Virus record (IMG/VR): IMGVR_UViG_3300045007_000398
Location: 1-26,951 of that record
DNA from: a virus
DNA length: 26,951 nucleotides
Reading direction: 5' to 3' (one strand)
Shown: positions 1 through 7,951 of the stretch, piece after piece
How the letters are laid out: every line of letters starts with the position of its first letter
Numbering within the stretch: the stretch's first letter is position 1
Notes under the pieces: model-generated
The model's database searches: none
What the model was told of the DNA's origin: nothing
What the model saw: the letters and a program-made list of their open reading frames with translations, nothing else
Made by a program: the position numbers and the translations under genes

Positions 1-282
1 TATAAAAATATCTGCCTATTTGGTGCTCTTCTTCACGAATATTGGGAAACAAAAAAGACACTCAGTAACAAAGTTAGTAATGATTCAATAGATAATTATT
101 ATGACATAGCAAGGAAATGGGGGGCAATAGGGGGTAAAATCCTTGGGGCTGGAGGGGGAGGATTCTTATTGATATTTGCTGAACCTGAAAAACAAGAACA
201 AATAAAGTTGGCACTAAAAGATCTGATTTATGTACCATTCCATTTTGAGAAAAGCGGAACATCTATAATCTTTAAGGGGTAA
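1..282 (+). CDS. GHMP-family sugar kinase, C-terminal end (heptose-7-phosphate kinase-like), 5' truncated
   Basis: The reading frame is open from base 1 to a TAA at 280-282 and gives 93 residues of the end of a GHMP kinase. The diagnostic part is GAIGGKILGAGGGGF (residues 41-55 of the fragment), the glycine-rich C-terminal motif of this family, preceded by a FGALLHEYW segment as in D-glycero-D-manno-heptose-7-phosphate 1-kinases (HddA type). Family knowledge: HddA phosphorylates heptose-7-phosphate at C1 on the way to GDP-heptose. The specific substrate is my inference from this motif and from the transketolase genes downstream. The N-terminus and active-site loop lie outside the window. The next gene begins 20 bases on, so it looks like the same operon. 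It could be a kinase for another sugar, such as L-fucose. Confidence 0.75.
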   Translation, partial: YKNICLFGALLHEYWETKKTLSNKVSNDSIDNYYDIARKWGAIGGKILGAGGGGFLLIFAEPEKQEQIKLALKDLIYVPFHFEKSGTSIIFKG

Positions 283-302
283 TCGGAAAAAATAGAAAAC
301 CT

Positions 303-1922
303 ATGCACACATTATTTATAAACGAACGGTGGGTCCGCAACGACCCTACTCTCAGAGAAGCAAGGGGTACGGTAGAATCTTACCTTGAATCTGGCTTTGG
401 AACAGCTTCTGAATTCCATCCTGACGAATATTTTCTAAACAATAAAAAGGACTGGAATTTTGCCATAATCGAAAAAATAATAGAAGAAAAGCCCGATGTT
501 GTTTTCTATATGTGGATATTTAGTCAATACAACCCCACCTTAGAAGTATTTTCCATTATTCACAAAATGAAAATCCCGATAGTATGTTGGTGGGGAGATT
601 TTTTATTTGAAGAGTCAAGGAAAGTAGCAAGAATCCTATCCCCATTTATAAGTACTCACCTCTTAGTTGACATCCCATTCCCCATCACCGTTGATGCCCA
701 CAGGGAGAAATATAAGCATATTTGGCCCACTCCAATAAATCAATTTTTTCATAGGGGGGAAGAGAATAATAGAACAATCGCCATTTCTTTTCCTGGTGGT
801 TCTATAGAAGGAGGAAACAAGGGGCCACGAGAACAATATATAAATTTCCTTAAAGCCAATGGAATAGACGTTTTTGTAGGAGGAACTAGAAAACAAGAAA
901 CAACTATGCAATATGCTGATAATATGCGAAAATCCAAATTGGTGATAAACTTTTCTCCGAGAATGGAACTAGGTTGCCCCCTAAAGGGTCGCACATTTGA
1001 GGCCATTTGGTGTGGGGCAGCATTAATGGAGCCTGCTGGTTCCTTTTTAGAATATCACTTTAGACCATTTGTTGATTACATACCCTATGAAAATGAACAT
1101 GATTTACTAGATAAGGTAAAATATTATACAGAACACGAAAAAGAAAGGCAAGAAATAGCCAATAGGGGCTATGAAAAGGCGATCCAAAGATACAATCCAT
1201 TCTCTTTCTGGAACAAGATTTTCAATGATTATTTGATCTCCTATGATTTAAGGCTGGATGATGAGAAAATTCGTTTACTGCTCAACGAATTTATTTCCAA
1301 TAAAAAAGAACCTTTTTGTAATGACAAGGTATTTATAGAAGAAATAGCTTATATAATCCAAACCTATGGATTACGAGAATTTTGGGAAACGGGTTCCTAT
1401 TTAGGAAATTCCTCTAATTTTATCAAAAGGCTTTTCCCACACATGGTAGTATCCTCTTGTGATATACACGAGGGCTATTTGGAAAAGGCCAGGCAAGATT
1501 GTGCCACTGTTTCCTATGAATTGGCAAATTCTGTAGAATATTTACGCAATAAATTGTTTTCTTGCTCTTCTATTCCCTTTGTATTTCTTGATTCCCATGG
1601 CCATGAAGGTGGATTACCACTGGAAGAAGAATTGACCTTAATCGGTAATTCTGGTAAGGAACTTGTCCTGTGTATTCATGACTGTAAAATACCAAGTAGA
1701 AAAGTTTTTGGATGGGACACCTACGAAGGGGTAGATATTTCTACTGAACTCGTGGAAAAGATTTTATATAAAACGGAATGCGACTTTGATATTTTTGTGC
1801 CTACTAATCTTTATTGCCACAGTCCCTTGCGTGGAAGATGTTATGTGCTAATCAACCCTGAAAAGATATTCTCTAGCAAGATGATTACAAAGCTATTTAC
1901 CCCCATAGAGGAATTACCATGA
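303..1922 (+). CDS. CgeB-like glycosyltransferase fused to a C-terminal methyltransferase-like domain
   Basis: This protein of 539 residues appears to have two domains. Residues 1 to about 310 resemble the CgeB/YkvP group of glycosyltransferases (GT-B fold); the clearest piece is KGRTFEAIWCGAALMEP near residues 227-243, followed by a FRPF...YIPYEN segment and a helical end, typical of the nucleotide-sugar binding half. Residues about 345-530 look like a Rossmann-type methyltransferase: a glycine-rich loop WETGSYLGNS near 360 and an acidic FLDSHGHE near 428. The second assignment is weaker, because the loop is not canonical and binding of S-adenosylmethionine is not proved. The role is probably sugar transfer plus modification of the sugar. 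Its stop overlaps the next start as ATGA, implying coupled translation. No strong Shine-Dalgarno sequence precedes the ATG. Confidence 0.7.
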   Translation: MHTLFINERWVRNDPTLREARGTVESYLESGFGTASEFHPDEYFLNNKKDWNFAIIEKIIEEKPDVVFYMWIFSQYNPTLEVFSIIHKMKIPIVCWWGDFLFEESRKVARILSPFISTHLLVDIPFPITVDAHREKYKHIWPTPINQFFHRGEENNRTIAISFPGGSIEGGNKGPREQYINFLKANGIDVFVGGTRKQETTMQYADNMRKSKLVINFSPRMELGCPLKGRTFEAIWCGAALMEPAGSFLEYHFRPFVDYIPYENEHDLLDKVKYYTEHEKERQEIANRGYEKAIQRYNPFSFWNKIFNDYLISYDLRLDDEKIRLLLNEFISNKKEPFCNDKVFIEEIAYIIQTYGLREFWETGSYLGNSSNFIKRLFPHMVVSSCDIHEGYLEKARQDCATVSYELANSVEYLRNKLFSCSSIPFVFLDSHGHEGGLPLEEELTLIGNSGKELVLCIHDCKIPSRKVFGWDTYEGVDISTELVEKILYKTECDFDIFVPTNLYCHSPLRGRCYVLINPEKIFSSKMITKLFTPIEELP

Positions 1923-2911
1923 AAGTAGGAATATTTATACCTACATGCAACCGCCCCAAGTTCTTGCAAAGGGCTTTGACCTATTATGGTAGAAAATCTG
2001 AACTATTACGAGAAACAATATTCCATATTTATGATGCTTCTAGTCCAGAAATTATCAATATAAATAAAAGAGAAGTCGAATCACATGAATTGAACATTAA
2101 CCATGTGGAATACAAAGACCAACCTAACGAATATCAAAGATTTTTAGATTCTTCTAGGAACATAGAAGAAGAATATATTCTCCAGGTTGGGGATGATGAT
2201 TTTATAATCCCAGAAAGTTTGAAAGCAACCCAGATATTTCTGGACTCCAATGAAAATTATGTTGCTTGTAGTGGCATGAGAATGTCTTTTATCTTAGATA
2301 GTCCGGATGAAAATAAAGTAAAAGGCAAAAATATTGTTCCAACAAGAACAATCCCTGGCCCATACTGGCCTATGGACAATCCTATAGGTCGTTTCAAAAC
2401 TTATATGAGAACTGGCATTCCCATGCAACACTTCCTTACCCGCAGAGAAACCTATAGAGATATTTATGCCCACTTAGAAACAATGATGGATGGGGTTCCT
2501 CTACTAACCCAGGATTTATTGCCATGTGCTCTGTTGTCCATTAGTGGTAACATTAAGAGAATAGATTATATATTGTCTTTTCTACGCCAAGAAAGTGATC
2601 TTTCGACCTACAAATATATTGATGAAATCATGACATATCCTAACTTCTCTGAGACTTTGGTAAAAGCCAAAGAACTTTTAGTAACAAAAATGAGTAATCT
2701 CGTGGGAAAAGAGGAAGCCCAATTTACTGTGGATAGGGAATTTATTGTCCGTTTCATTTGTTTGCTCCAGTGGGTCAAAGATGTAAAATACGGCAGAGGA
2801 AATGATGAAAATGTGTTCCTCCAAGAACAAGATAAATTGAAATTTATTCCAGGGACAGAAGCTTATTACAAGCAAATCCTGAGGGACATTTACGAAGTAA
2901 GCAAGAAATAA
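1919..2911 (+). CDS. GT-A fold (GT2-like) glycosyltransferase
   Basis: The 330-residue protein starts with the family-2-like strand IFIPTCNRP (residues 5-13) and carries GDDDF at about 91-95, the acidic DxD-type site that binds metal and nucleotide sugar. The start is supported by GAGGA six bases upstream and by a four-base ATGA overlap with the previous gene. It is a clear paralogue of the N-terminal half of the protein at 4856-6502: both share IPTxNRPxFLxR, GDDDFxIP, an NxxxRxxxYMR segment and an LxPCxL segment. It most likely transfers a sugar to a glycan or protein; donor and acceptor cannot be told from the sequence. No membrane segment is visible, so it should be cytoplasmic. Confidence 0.8.
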   Translation: MKVGIFIPTCNRPKFLQRALTYYGRKSELLRETIFHIYDASSPEIININKREVESHELNINHVEYKDQPNEYQRFLDSSRNIEEEYILQVGDDDFIIPESLKATQIFLDSNENYVACSGMRMSFILDSPDENKVKGKNIVPTRTIPGPYWPMDNPIGRFKTYMRTGIPMQHFLTRRETYRDIYAHLETMMDGVPLLTQDLLPCALLSISGNIKRIDYILSFLRQESDLSTYKYIDEIMTYPNFSETLVKAKELLVTKMSNLVGKEEAQFTVDREFIVRFICLLQWVKDVKYGRGNDENVFLQEQDKLKFIPGTEAYYKQILRDIYEVSKK

Positions 2912-2912
2912 A

Positions 2913-3641
2913 TTGATAAAACTATTGCAACAAAAAGCGAATGAAGTTAGAAAACAGGTTTTGGAGAACTGTTATCGCTATAAGAACAACCACTTGTCCT
3001 CTTGTCTAAGTATCGTAGACATTATGACAGTGCTGTTTTTTGGAGAGTTCGTCCACGAGGAAAAATCCAAATTTATAATGAGCAAGGGCCACGCAAATCT
3101 TGTGCATAGTACAATTTTAGAAATGATGGGGACACCAAATGTCAGGCATACTGACCATCCTGAATACGGAAATCCGGGAATAGTGTGCACCTCTGGTTCC
3201 CTAGGCCAAGGGCTTGGTGTTGCTTGTGGAATGGCTTTGGCAAATAAGTTGAATAATGTTGGAAAAAGAGTGTATACCATAGTCGGAGACGGCGAATGCT
3301 ATGAAGGGCTAACTCAAGAAGCTCTGAATTTTATTACAAATATCCCAATAACTGTTTTGATAGACTACAATGGTTATAGTTGTGAGAAGGAAAGTCTTCA
3401 CTTGTCCTATGTCAAAACTCACATAAATGGACATAATATAGAAGAAATATACAACGCAATTAAAGAAACGTCAGAACCCCATCCTCGGGGCCATATAATT
3501 TGTTGTCATACGACAAAAGGTTATGGAATACCTAGTATTTATCATACAGAATTATTACACTATATCACACTAAATAAGGATAATATAGAAAGCATCACAA
3601 GAGAAATGGATTTTAATTTACAAATTCCTAAATCAGAATGA
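2913..3641 (+). CDS. Transketolase N-terminal half (thiamine diphosphate-binding subunit of a split enzyme)
   Basis: The 242-residue protein contains the thiamine-diphosphate (PP) domain of transketolase. The cofactor/Mg motif begins with GDGE at residues 125-128 and ends with N153 in DYNG. It is preceded by SKGHAN (57-62) and by GSLGQGLGVACGMA, a typical transketolase stretch. The usual length of a fused transketolase is about 650 residues, so this is only the first domain; the pyrimidine-binding domain is in the next gene, overlapping by ATGA. The start is a TTG one base after the previous stop, with no good Shine-Dalgarno sequence; an in-frame stop at 2898-2900 limits any extension. The SGHPGG segment of normal transketolases is changed here to NNHLSS. 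Split pairs like this occur in sugar biosynthesis clusters. Confidence 0.88.
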   Translation: MIKLLQQKANEVRKQVLENCYRYKNNHLSSCLSIVDIMTVLFFGEFVHEEKSKFIMSKGHANLVHSTILEMMGTPNVRHTDHPEYGNPGIVCTSGSLGQGLGVACGMALANKLNNVGKRVYTIVGDGECYEGLTQEALNFITNIPITVLIDYNGYSCEKESLHLSYVKTHINGHNIEEIYNAIKETSEPHPRGHIICCHTTKGYGIPSIYHTELLHYITLNKDNIESITREMDFNLQIPKSE

Positions 3642-4528
3642 CTACACAGCGCGACACCTTTTTTCAAACTATAGGCGATGCCTACAAACAAGGCAGGAAA
3701 GATTTAGTAGTATTAACTGCTGATATGGGGGCAGCAGCATTAAATGAATACAAAGGTTCCGATTTTTTAATTAATCCTGGTCCCTGCGAGCAGTTGGTAA
3801 TAACAATGGCAGCAGGATTGGCATTACAAGGAGCAAAACCATTCTGTTATGGAATAGCCCCATTTATTTCCCTGCGTGCCATAGAACAAATAAGAGTGTC
3901 TGTTTGCTCCATGGATTTACCAGTTACAATAGTGGGAGTTGGTAGTGGGCTTTCCTACGATACAGCAGGACTTACCCATCATGGGACAGAAGACCTCAGT
4001 ACCATGCGGACAATACCCAACATGAATATAGTCAATATTAGTACTATTGAAATGGCTAAATGGTATGCCAAATTTTCAATGGAATATAAACATCCCTTAT
4101 ATGTTAGACTAGATAAAAAAGCATACAACCAAACATTTATTCCTCTGTATGGTTGGTTCACTCATAATTACGGTGTAGTAAATAGGGTTAATAAAAATGT
4201 GGCAATTATTACTACGGGGGTTTTTACCCAATACCTGTTAGAACAAAAATCCGTTTTGCCTAAAAATTCCTTTATTCTGGAAGTCTATAGATTTCCTTGT
4301 GAACAAAAGAAATTGTCTACTTTTTTGGAGTCCTGTGCTAAAATAATCACAGTAGAAGAAGGGTATACTACAGGAGGATTAGGTGATTATATAGCCTCAC
4401 TTGGTTTCAAAGTAACAAAAATTGGTTTAAGCACATTTTGTGAAACTCAGCTCAGGCAACACTATTGGGATAAATTATTAACAGAAATCAAAAATGAATT
4501 GCAGGGAGAGAAACGTGAAGGAAGGTAG
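3638..4528 (+). CDS. Transketolase C-terminal half (pyrimidine-binding and C-terminal domains)
   Basis: This 296-residue partner of the preceding gene holds the pyrimidine-binding domain: CEQ at residues 50-52 contains the conserved glutamate that activates thiamine diphosphate, and HHGTEDLSTMR (114 onward) is the transketolase/DXP-synthase type signature. From about residue 180 a C-terminal Rossmann-like domain follows, with EVYRFPCEQ and the EEGYTTGGLG motif. The ATG overlaps the previous stop, so equimolar synthesis with the other half is likely. The pair would move two-carbon units between sugar phosphates, for example making sedoheptulose-7-phosphate, which fits the heptose-kinase-like gene at the left edge; that link is inference. 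A synthase using thiamine diphosphate for another sugar is possible. Confidence 0.88.
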   Translation: MTTQRDTFFQTIGDAYKQGRKDLVVLTADMGAAALNEYKGSDFLINPGPCEQLVITMAAGLALQGAKPFCYGIAPFISLRAIEQIRVSVCSMDLPVTIVGVGSGLSYDTAGLTHHGTEDLSTMRTIPNMNIVNISTIEMAKWYAKFSMEYKHPLYVRLDKKAYNQTFIPLYGWFTHNYGVVNRVNKNVAIITTGVFTQYLLEQKSVLPKNSFILEVYRFPCEQKKLSTFLESCAKIITVEEGYTTGGLGDYIASLGFKVTKIGLSTFCETQLRQHYWDKLLTEIKNELQGEKREGR

Positions 4529-4808
4529 TGAAGCTATCCAAAGGGCTTTCCAAAAAGCTGAAAAAGAATGGCAAGATAAACACGATGAAATGTGGGCTAA
4601 AATGCCAGAAGAGCAAAGACTTGCTGCTACAGATGTAATATTTAGAAAACTTATTGAACACGCAGAAGAGGGAGGAACCTACAGAAAACTAATATATGAT
4701 AGGCTAGGATTCAGGGTTGGTGGTGCCTACGCAGTTCTGTACTGTGCTGGAGGCATGACAATAAGCAACTTTTTTGAGTTACCCAAAAAGGAGATTTCCC
4801 ATGAATAA
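4515..4808 (+). CDS. Small hypothetical protein inside the sugar operon
   Basis: I do not recognise this 97-residue protein. I chose the GTG at 4515 over the in-frame ATG at 4494 because GGGAG at 4503-4507 lies seven bases before it. The N-terminal 60 residues are charged and helical; the C-terminal part, with YDRLGFRVGGAYAVLYCAGG, is more hydrophobic. The first bases overlap the end of the transketolase gene, so it belongs to the same operon. No catalytic motif or membrane anchor is evident. It could be an accessory factor or an ordinary phage small protein placed here by chance. Confidence 0.7.
   Translation: MKEGSEAIQRAFQKAEKEWQDKHDEMWAKMPEEQRLAATDVIFRKLIEHAEEGGTYRKLIYDRLGFRVGGAYAVLYCAGGMTISNFFELPKKEISHE
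4788..4793 (+). promoter_or_regulatory. Strong Shine-Dalgarno sequence AAGGAG
   Basis: AAGGAG lies seven bases before an ATG at 4801, inside the end of the preceding gene. It is among the best ribosome-binding sites on the + strand of the window, yet the ATG it serves opens a reading frame of only 16 codons; the glycosyltransferase that follows is in another frame. It may therefore load ribosomes for a short leader peptide and downstream re-initiation. Confidence 0.6.
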
Positions 4809-4851
4809 TTGGGTGAAACAATTTATTTTTATTGTGGCTATTGCATACTAA
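4801..4851 (+). CDS. Possible 16-residue hydrophobic leader peptide
   Basis: An ATG with a strong Shine-Dalgarno sequence opens 16 codons reading MNNWVKQFIFIVAIAY, then TAA. The stop is four bases before the ATG at 4856 that begins the next glycosyltransferase, which itself lacks a good ribosome-binding site. The spacing suits re-initiation by ribosomes ending the leader. Alternatively it is the relic of a frameshifted start, or noise; there is no family evidence at this length. Confidence 0.35.
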   Translation: MNNWVKQFIFIVAIAY

Positions 4852-4855
4852 AACA

Positions 4856-6502
4856 ATGTTAGAAAAACTTACTTTATATATCCCAACTATAAATCGCCCC
4901 CAATTCCTAAACCGCTCCTTGAAATATTATAATTCTATGGAGTTTGATGGGAGTATTCTTATTGGGGATAGTAGTAACTCAGATAAAAAATCGGAAAATC
5001 TCCAAGCCATAAGCAAATATCCAAATTTACAAATAGACTATCATCACTTCAAGTTGGGGGATGAATACCACCACCACGATGCTGTTAAAACCTATCTTCT
5101 TCTAGGCCAAATTAAAACTCCTTACACAACCTTTGCTGGGGATGATGACTTTCAAATTCCTGATGGGCTTAAATTATGTGTAGAATTTTTAGAGAACAAT
5201 CCAGATTATGTAGCAGCACATGGAGAAAGGCTAAATTTTACCCTTGATGACGAAATGTACGGTAATATAATAGGATTAGATATTCATGGTGGTTATAATT
5301 GGGAAACAGACAACGCCGTAAATAGATGGCAAGATTATATGAGAAAAGGAGTGGCCACCACCTATTACATACACAGAACTTCTGCTTGGAAAAAATATTA
5401 CCAATTCTCTAAGGATGCCAAATCTAACTACTTAGGTAACGAACTGATCCCCTGTTCTCTGTGTGCCTTATTGGGAAAAGTGAAAAAATTGGATTGTTTG
5501 ACAACAGCTTTTCAGAGAGACAATCCCATTAGAAAATTCAGTTTCGCCAAAACTACCTTATGGGATCTAATTAATGGAAAAAATTGGTCAGATTCCGCAA
5601 CCATATTCAGAAAAGCTGTAATTGAACAAATCATGGAGACAACTACCGAAGAGAAAGCGAGTGACATATTTTATCAGGAGTTTTGGTACCATTGTTTGAA
5701 CATTATGCACTATCAATTTAATACTAAATATTCTACACCCCAAGAAAAACAATATCAACAATTAGATATGACCAAACTGCCCGTGGATGATCCCTTCTTC
5801 CCCGTTTATAAGGTCTTACTTGGGGAAAGTGGGGAAATATTAAATGGGTATTTGGAGAAAATTCATGGGTTAGATATCAGGGAAGGCAGCACCAACGAGG
5901 ATTACAAAAAACTTATTGAGCTGGTCTTGTCCATAGCAAAGTCTGGAATGAAAGTAGTAGAAGTTGGCAGTTGGAAGGGAGGTACAACAGGAGTTTTGGG
6001 GGAAGTTATCAAAGAACAGGGTGGGGAATTAACAGTTATTGACCCCTGGGAGAACGAAACAGTCCCAATAAATCACGATGATATTTATGAAATTTTTAAA
6101 AATAACATGAAAACATTAGGACTGGAAGAAACAATCAGAATAATTAAAAAATCATCACGGGAAGGTCACAAAGAAATTGAAAATGAAAGTATGGATTTGG
6201 TGTTTTTAGATGGCCTGCATATGTATGGTTATATCAGTCATGATATTAAAGATTATTATCCCAAATTGCGGAAGGGCGGAATTTTATGCGGACATGATTG
6301 CAATTTGAGGTTTGAAGGACAGCCGCCAGAAGTACAAAAAGAAGTTGAAGAAAATATTCATACAAATTGTGTAAGTATTAAATCCCTAAATGGAAAGAAG
6401 GTTCATTGTGGAGTTACAAAAGCAATTTTTGATTATTTTGGGAACAAATATCAGACTTCCAGTAATCCAATGTGTTCTGTTTGGTGGGTAATCAAAGAAT
6501 GA
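4856..6502 (+). CDS. GT-A glycosyltransferase fused to a class I SAM-dependent methyltransferase
   Basis: I start this protein at the ATG at 4856 (548 residues), because it then aligns with the paralogue at 1919, both opening with the YIPTxNRP-type strand; a TTG at 4832 would add eight residues. Residues 1-300 are the glycosyltransferase, with GDDDF at 95-99. Residues about 345-500 form a Methyltransf_24-like domain: VEVGSWKGGTT at about 368-378 is the S-adenosylmethionine-binding loop, FLDGLHMYGY near 450-459 the acidic strand, and GGILCGHDC a late motif. The likely role is to transfer a sugar and methylate it, or to cap the chain. The stop overlaps the next start by ATGA. Confidence 0.82.
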   Translation: MLEKLTLYIPTINRPQFLNRSLKYYNSMEFDGSILIGDSSNSDKKSENLQAISKYPNLQIDYHHFKLGDEYHHHDAVKTYLLLGQIKTPYTTFAGDDDFQIPDGLKLCVEFLENNPDYVAAHGERLNFTLDDEMYGNIIGLDIHGGYNWETDNAVNRWQDYMRKGVATTYYIHRTSAWKKYYQFSKDAKSNYLGNELIPCSLCALLGKVKKLDCLTTAFQRDNPIRKFSFAKTTLWDLINGKNWSDSATIFRKAVIEQIMETTTEEKASDIFYQEFWYHCLNIMHYQFNTKYSTPQEKQYQQLDMTKLPVDDPFFPVYKVLLGESGEILNGYLEKIHGLDIREGSTNEDYKKLIELVLSIAKSGMKVVEVGSWKGGTTGVLGEVIKEQGGELTVIDPWENETVPINHDDIYEIFKNNMKTLGLEETIRIIKKSSREGHKEIENESMDLVFLDGLHMYGYISHDIKDYYPKLRKGGILCGHDCNLRFEGQPPEVQKEVEENIHTNCVSIKSLNGKKVHCGVTKAIFDYFGNKYQTSSNPMCSVWWVIKE

Positions 6503-7872
6503 ACTTCCTACTTGTCAAACCAGGCAACCAACCTATTCTTTATGGGGAAACCCATAAATTCAATTCCCCGGCCATTGAGCCACCATTTTGGCCCCTATTA
6601 CATGGTTCCTATTTACAGCAGCTGGGGCAAGAAGTCAAAATAATAGATTTAGAAATAGAACCCCGCGAAAAGCTAACAGTGGAACTGATAAATCAACCAG
6701 ACTACATTGTAATCTATATGTCTGGTCATAACCCCACTGCTAGTATAATGAATATGGTGGGAATAGATGAATTGATCAAACAGATCAGGAGTTTTCACGA
6801 AAGGGCTGTTATTCTTTTACATGGTCTTTACCCCAGTTCTGATTCCCTTCGCATATTAGAAAAACATAGAGGGATAGATTATGTCATAAAACAAGAGGGA
6901 TTTATATCTCTGGACTATTCAAATACACGCAGACCCCAGGGATTGACTATAGACCACCTCCCCTTGATTAATTGGGATCTTATTGATTTATCCAGATACC
7001 GTGCCCATAACTGGCATTTATTTGGCAATATACACAACAGGAGTCCCTATGGTATAGTATATTCCTCCTTCGGTTGTCCCTTTTCCTGTGATTTTTGTTG
7101 CATCAATGTTATGCACGATAGGGTTCAATTGAGAGATATGAATTTAGTACTTCAAGATATCAAAAATTTGTATGATAGGGGAGTCCGCAACATTAAATTT
7201 CATGACGAACTCTTTGTTATGGACAAGAAGAGAGTTATGGATTTATGTGTTAAAATAATAGAACACAACATGGGGGATATTAATGCTTGGGCCTATGCCC
7301 GTACAGATTCTTTAGATTCTGAATTAATAAAAATTATGTTGGAAGCTGGGATTAGATGGTTAGGTATTGGATATGAATCAGGTTCGCAGGCAATTTTAAA
7401 TTCTTCCGATAAGAAGCAAAATTTACAAAAAGCATACAAAGTTACTGAATTGTGTAAAAAGCATGGAATGAATATAAATGGAAATTTTATGTTTGGCCTT
7501 ATAGATGATACTATAGAAACTATGGAAACTACTCTTAAATTATCCCTGGGACTTCTCCCAGAATGGGCCAATTTTAATGTGGTTCATGCTTTTCCTGGCA
7601 CCAAACTGTATGAAAAAGTTAAGAAAGAACCCTGGTTTAATGAACCTAAATTATATGAAGAATATACCCAACATGGTTTCCACTGCACCCCAATGGGTTC
7701 TAAATATTTAACCCCAAAAGAAGTTCTGCAATTTAAAGATGAAGCTTTTCGTCGCTTCTATAAAAATCCTGTTTATCTAAACATGGTTGAAACTAAATTT
7801 GGAACAGAAACTAAGGAATATATCCAAAACACTTTGATTTATTACCCTAAACGAAAAATAGTTGAGGTATAG
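6499..7872 (+). CDS. Radical SAM enzyme with N-terminal cobalamin-binding-like domain
   Basis: The protein has 457 residues from the ATG at 6499, which overlaps the previous stop as ATGA; a start at 6472 would lie inside the upstream gene. Residues 193-200, CPFSCDFC, are the CxxxCxxC iron-sulphur cluster site of radical SAM enzymes, followed by IKFHDELF and a GYESGSQ segment as expected for the barrel. Residues 1 to about 150 have the layout of the B12-binding domain common in such enzymes, but I do not see the DxHxxG cobalamin-ligand motif, so B12 may bind base-off without a histidine or not at all. In this operon it may methylate or rearrange a sugar or lipid; the substrate is unknown. Confidence 0.82.
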   Translation: MNFLLVKPGNQPILYGETHKFNSPAIEPPFWPLLHGSYLQQLGQEVKIIDLEIEPREKLTVELINQPDYIVIYMSGHNPTASIMNMVGIDELIKQIRSFHERAVILLHGLYPSSDSLRILEKHRGIDYVIKQEGFISLDYSNTRRPQGLTIDHLPLINWDLIDLSRYRAHNWHLFGNIHNRSPYGIVYSSFGCPFSCDFCCINVMHDRVQLRDMNLVLQDIKNLYDRGVRNIKFHDELFVMDKKRVMDLCVKIIEHNMGDINAWAYARTDSLDSELIKIMLEAGIRWLGIGYESGSQAILNSSDKKQNLQKAYKVTELCKKHGMNINGNFMFGLIDDTIETMETTLKLSLGLLPEWANFNVVHAFPGTKLYEKVKKEPWFNEPKLYEEYTQHGFHCTPMGSKYLTPKEVLQFKDEAFRRFYKNPVYLNMVETKFGTETKEYIQNTLIYYPKRKIVEV

Positions 7873-7951
7873 CTCAAAGAACACAAAATTTGGACCCCTC
7901 AGACGTCCCAGGTCAAACGATTTTTAAAAACACAGGGAAAACCCTTAATTT

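Noticed and set aside
7885-7940. Imperfect inverted repeat TGGACC/GGTCA in the 79-base gap before the dehydrogenase gene.
   Set aside because: The stem is short with a 14-base loop and no following T-run, so I do not call a terminator or riboswitch.
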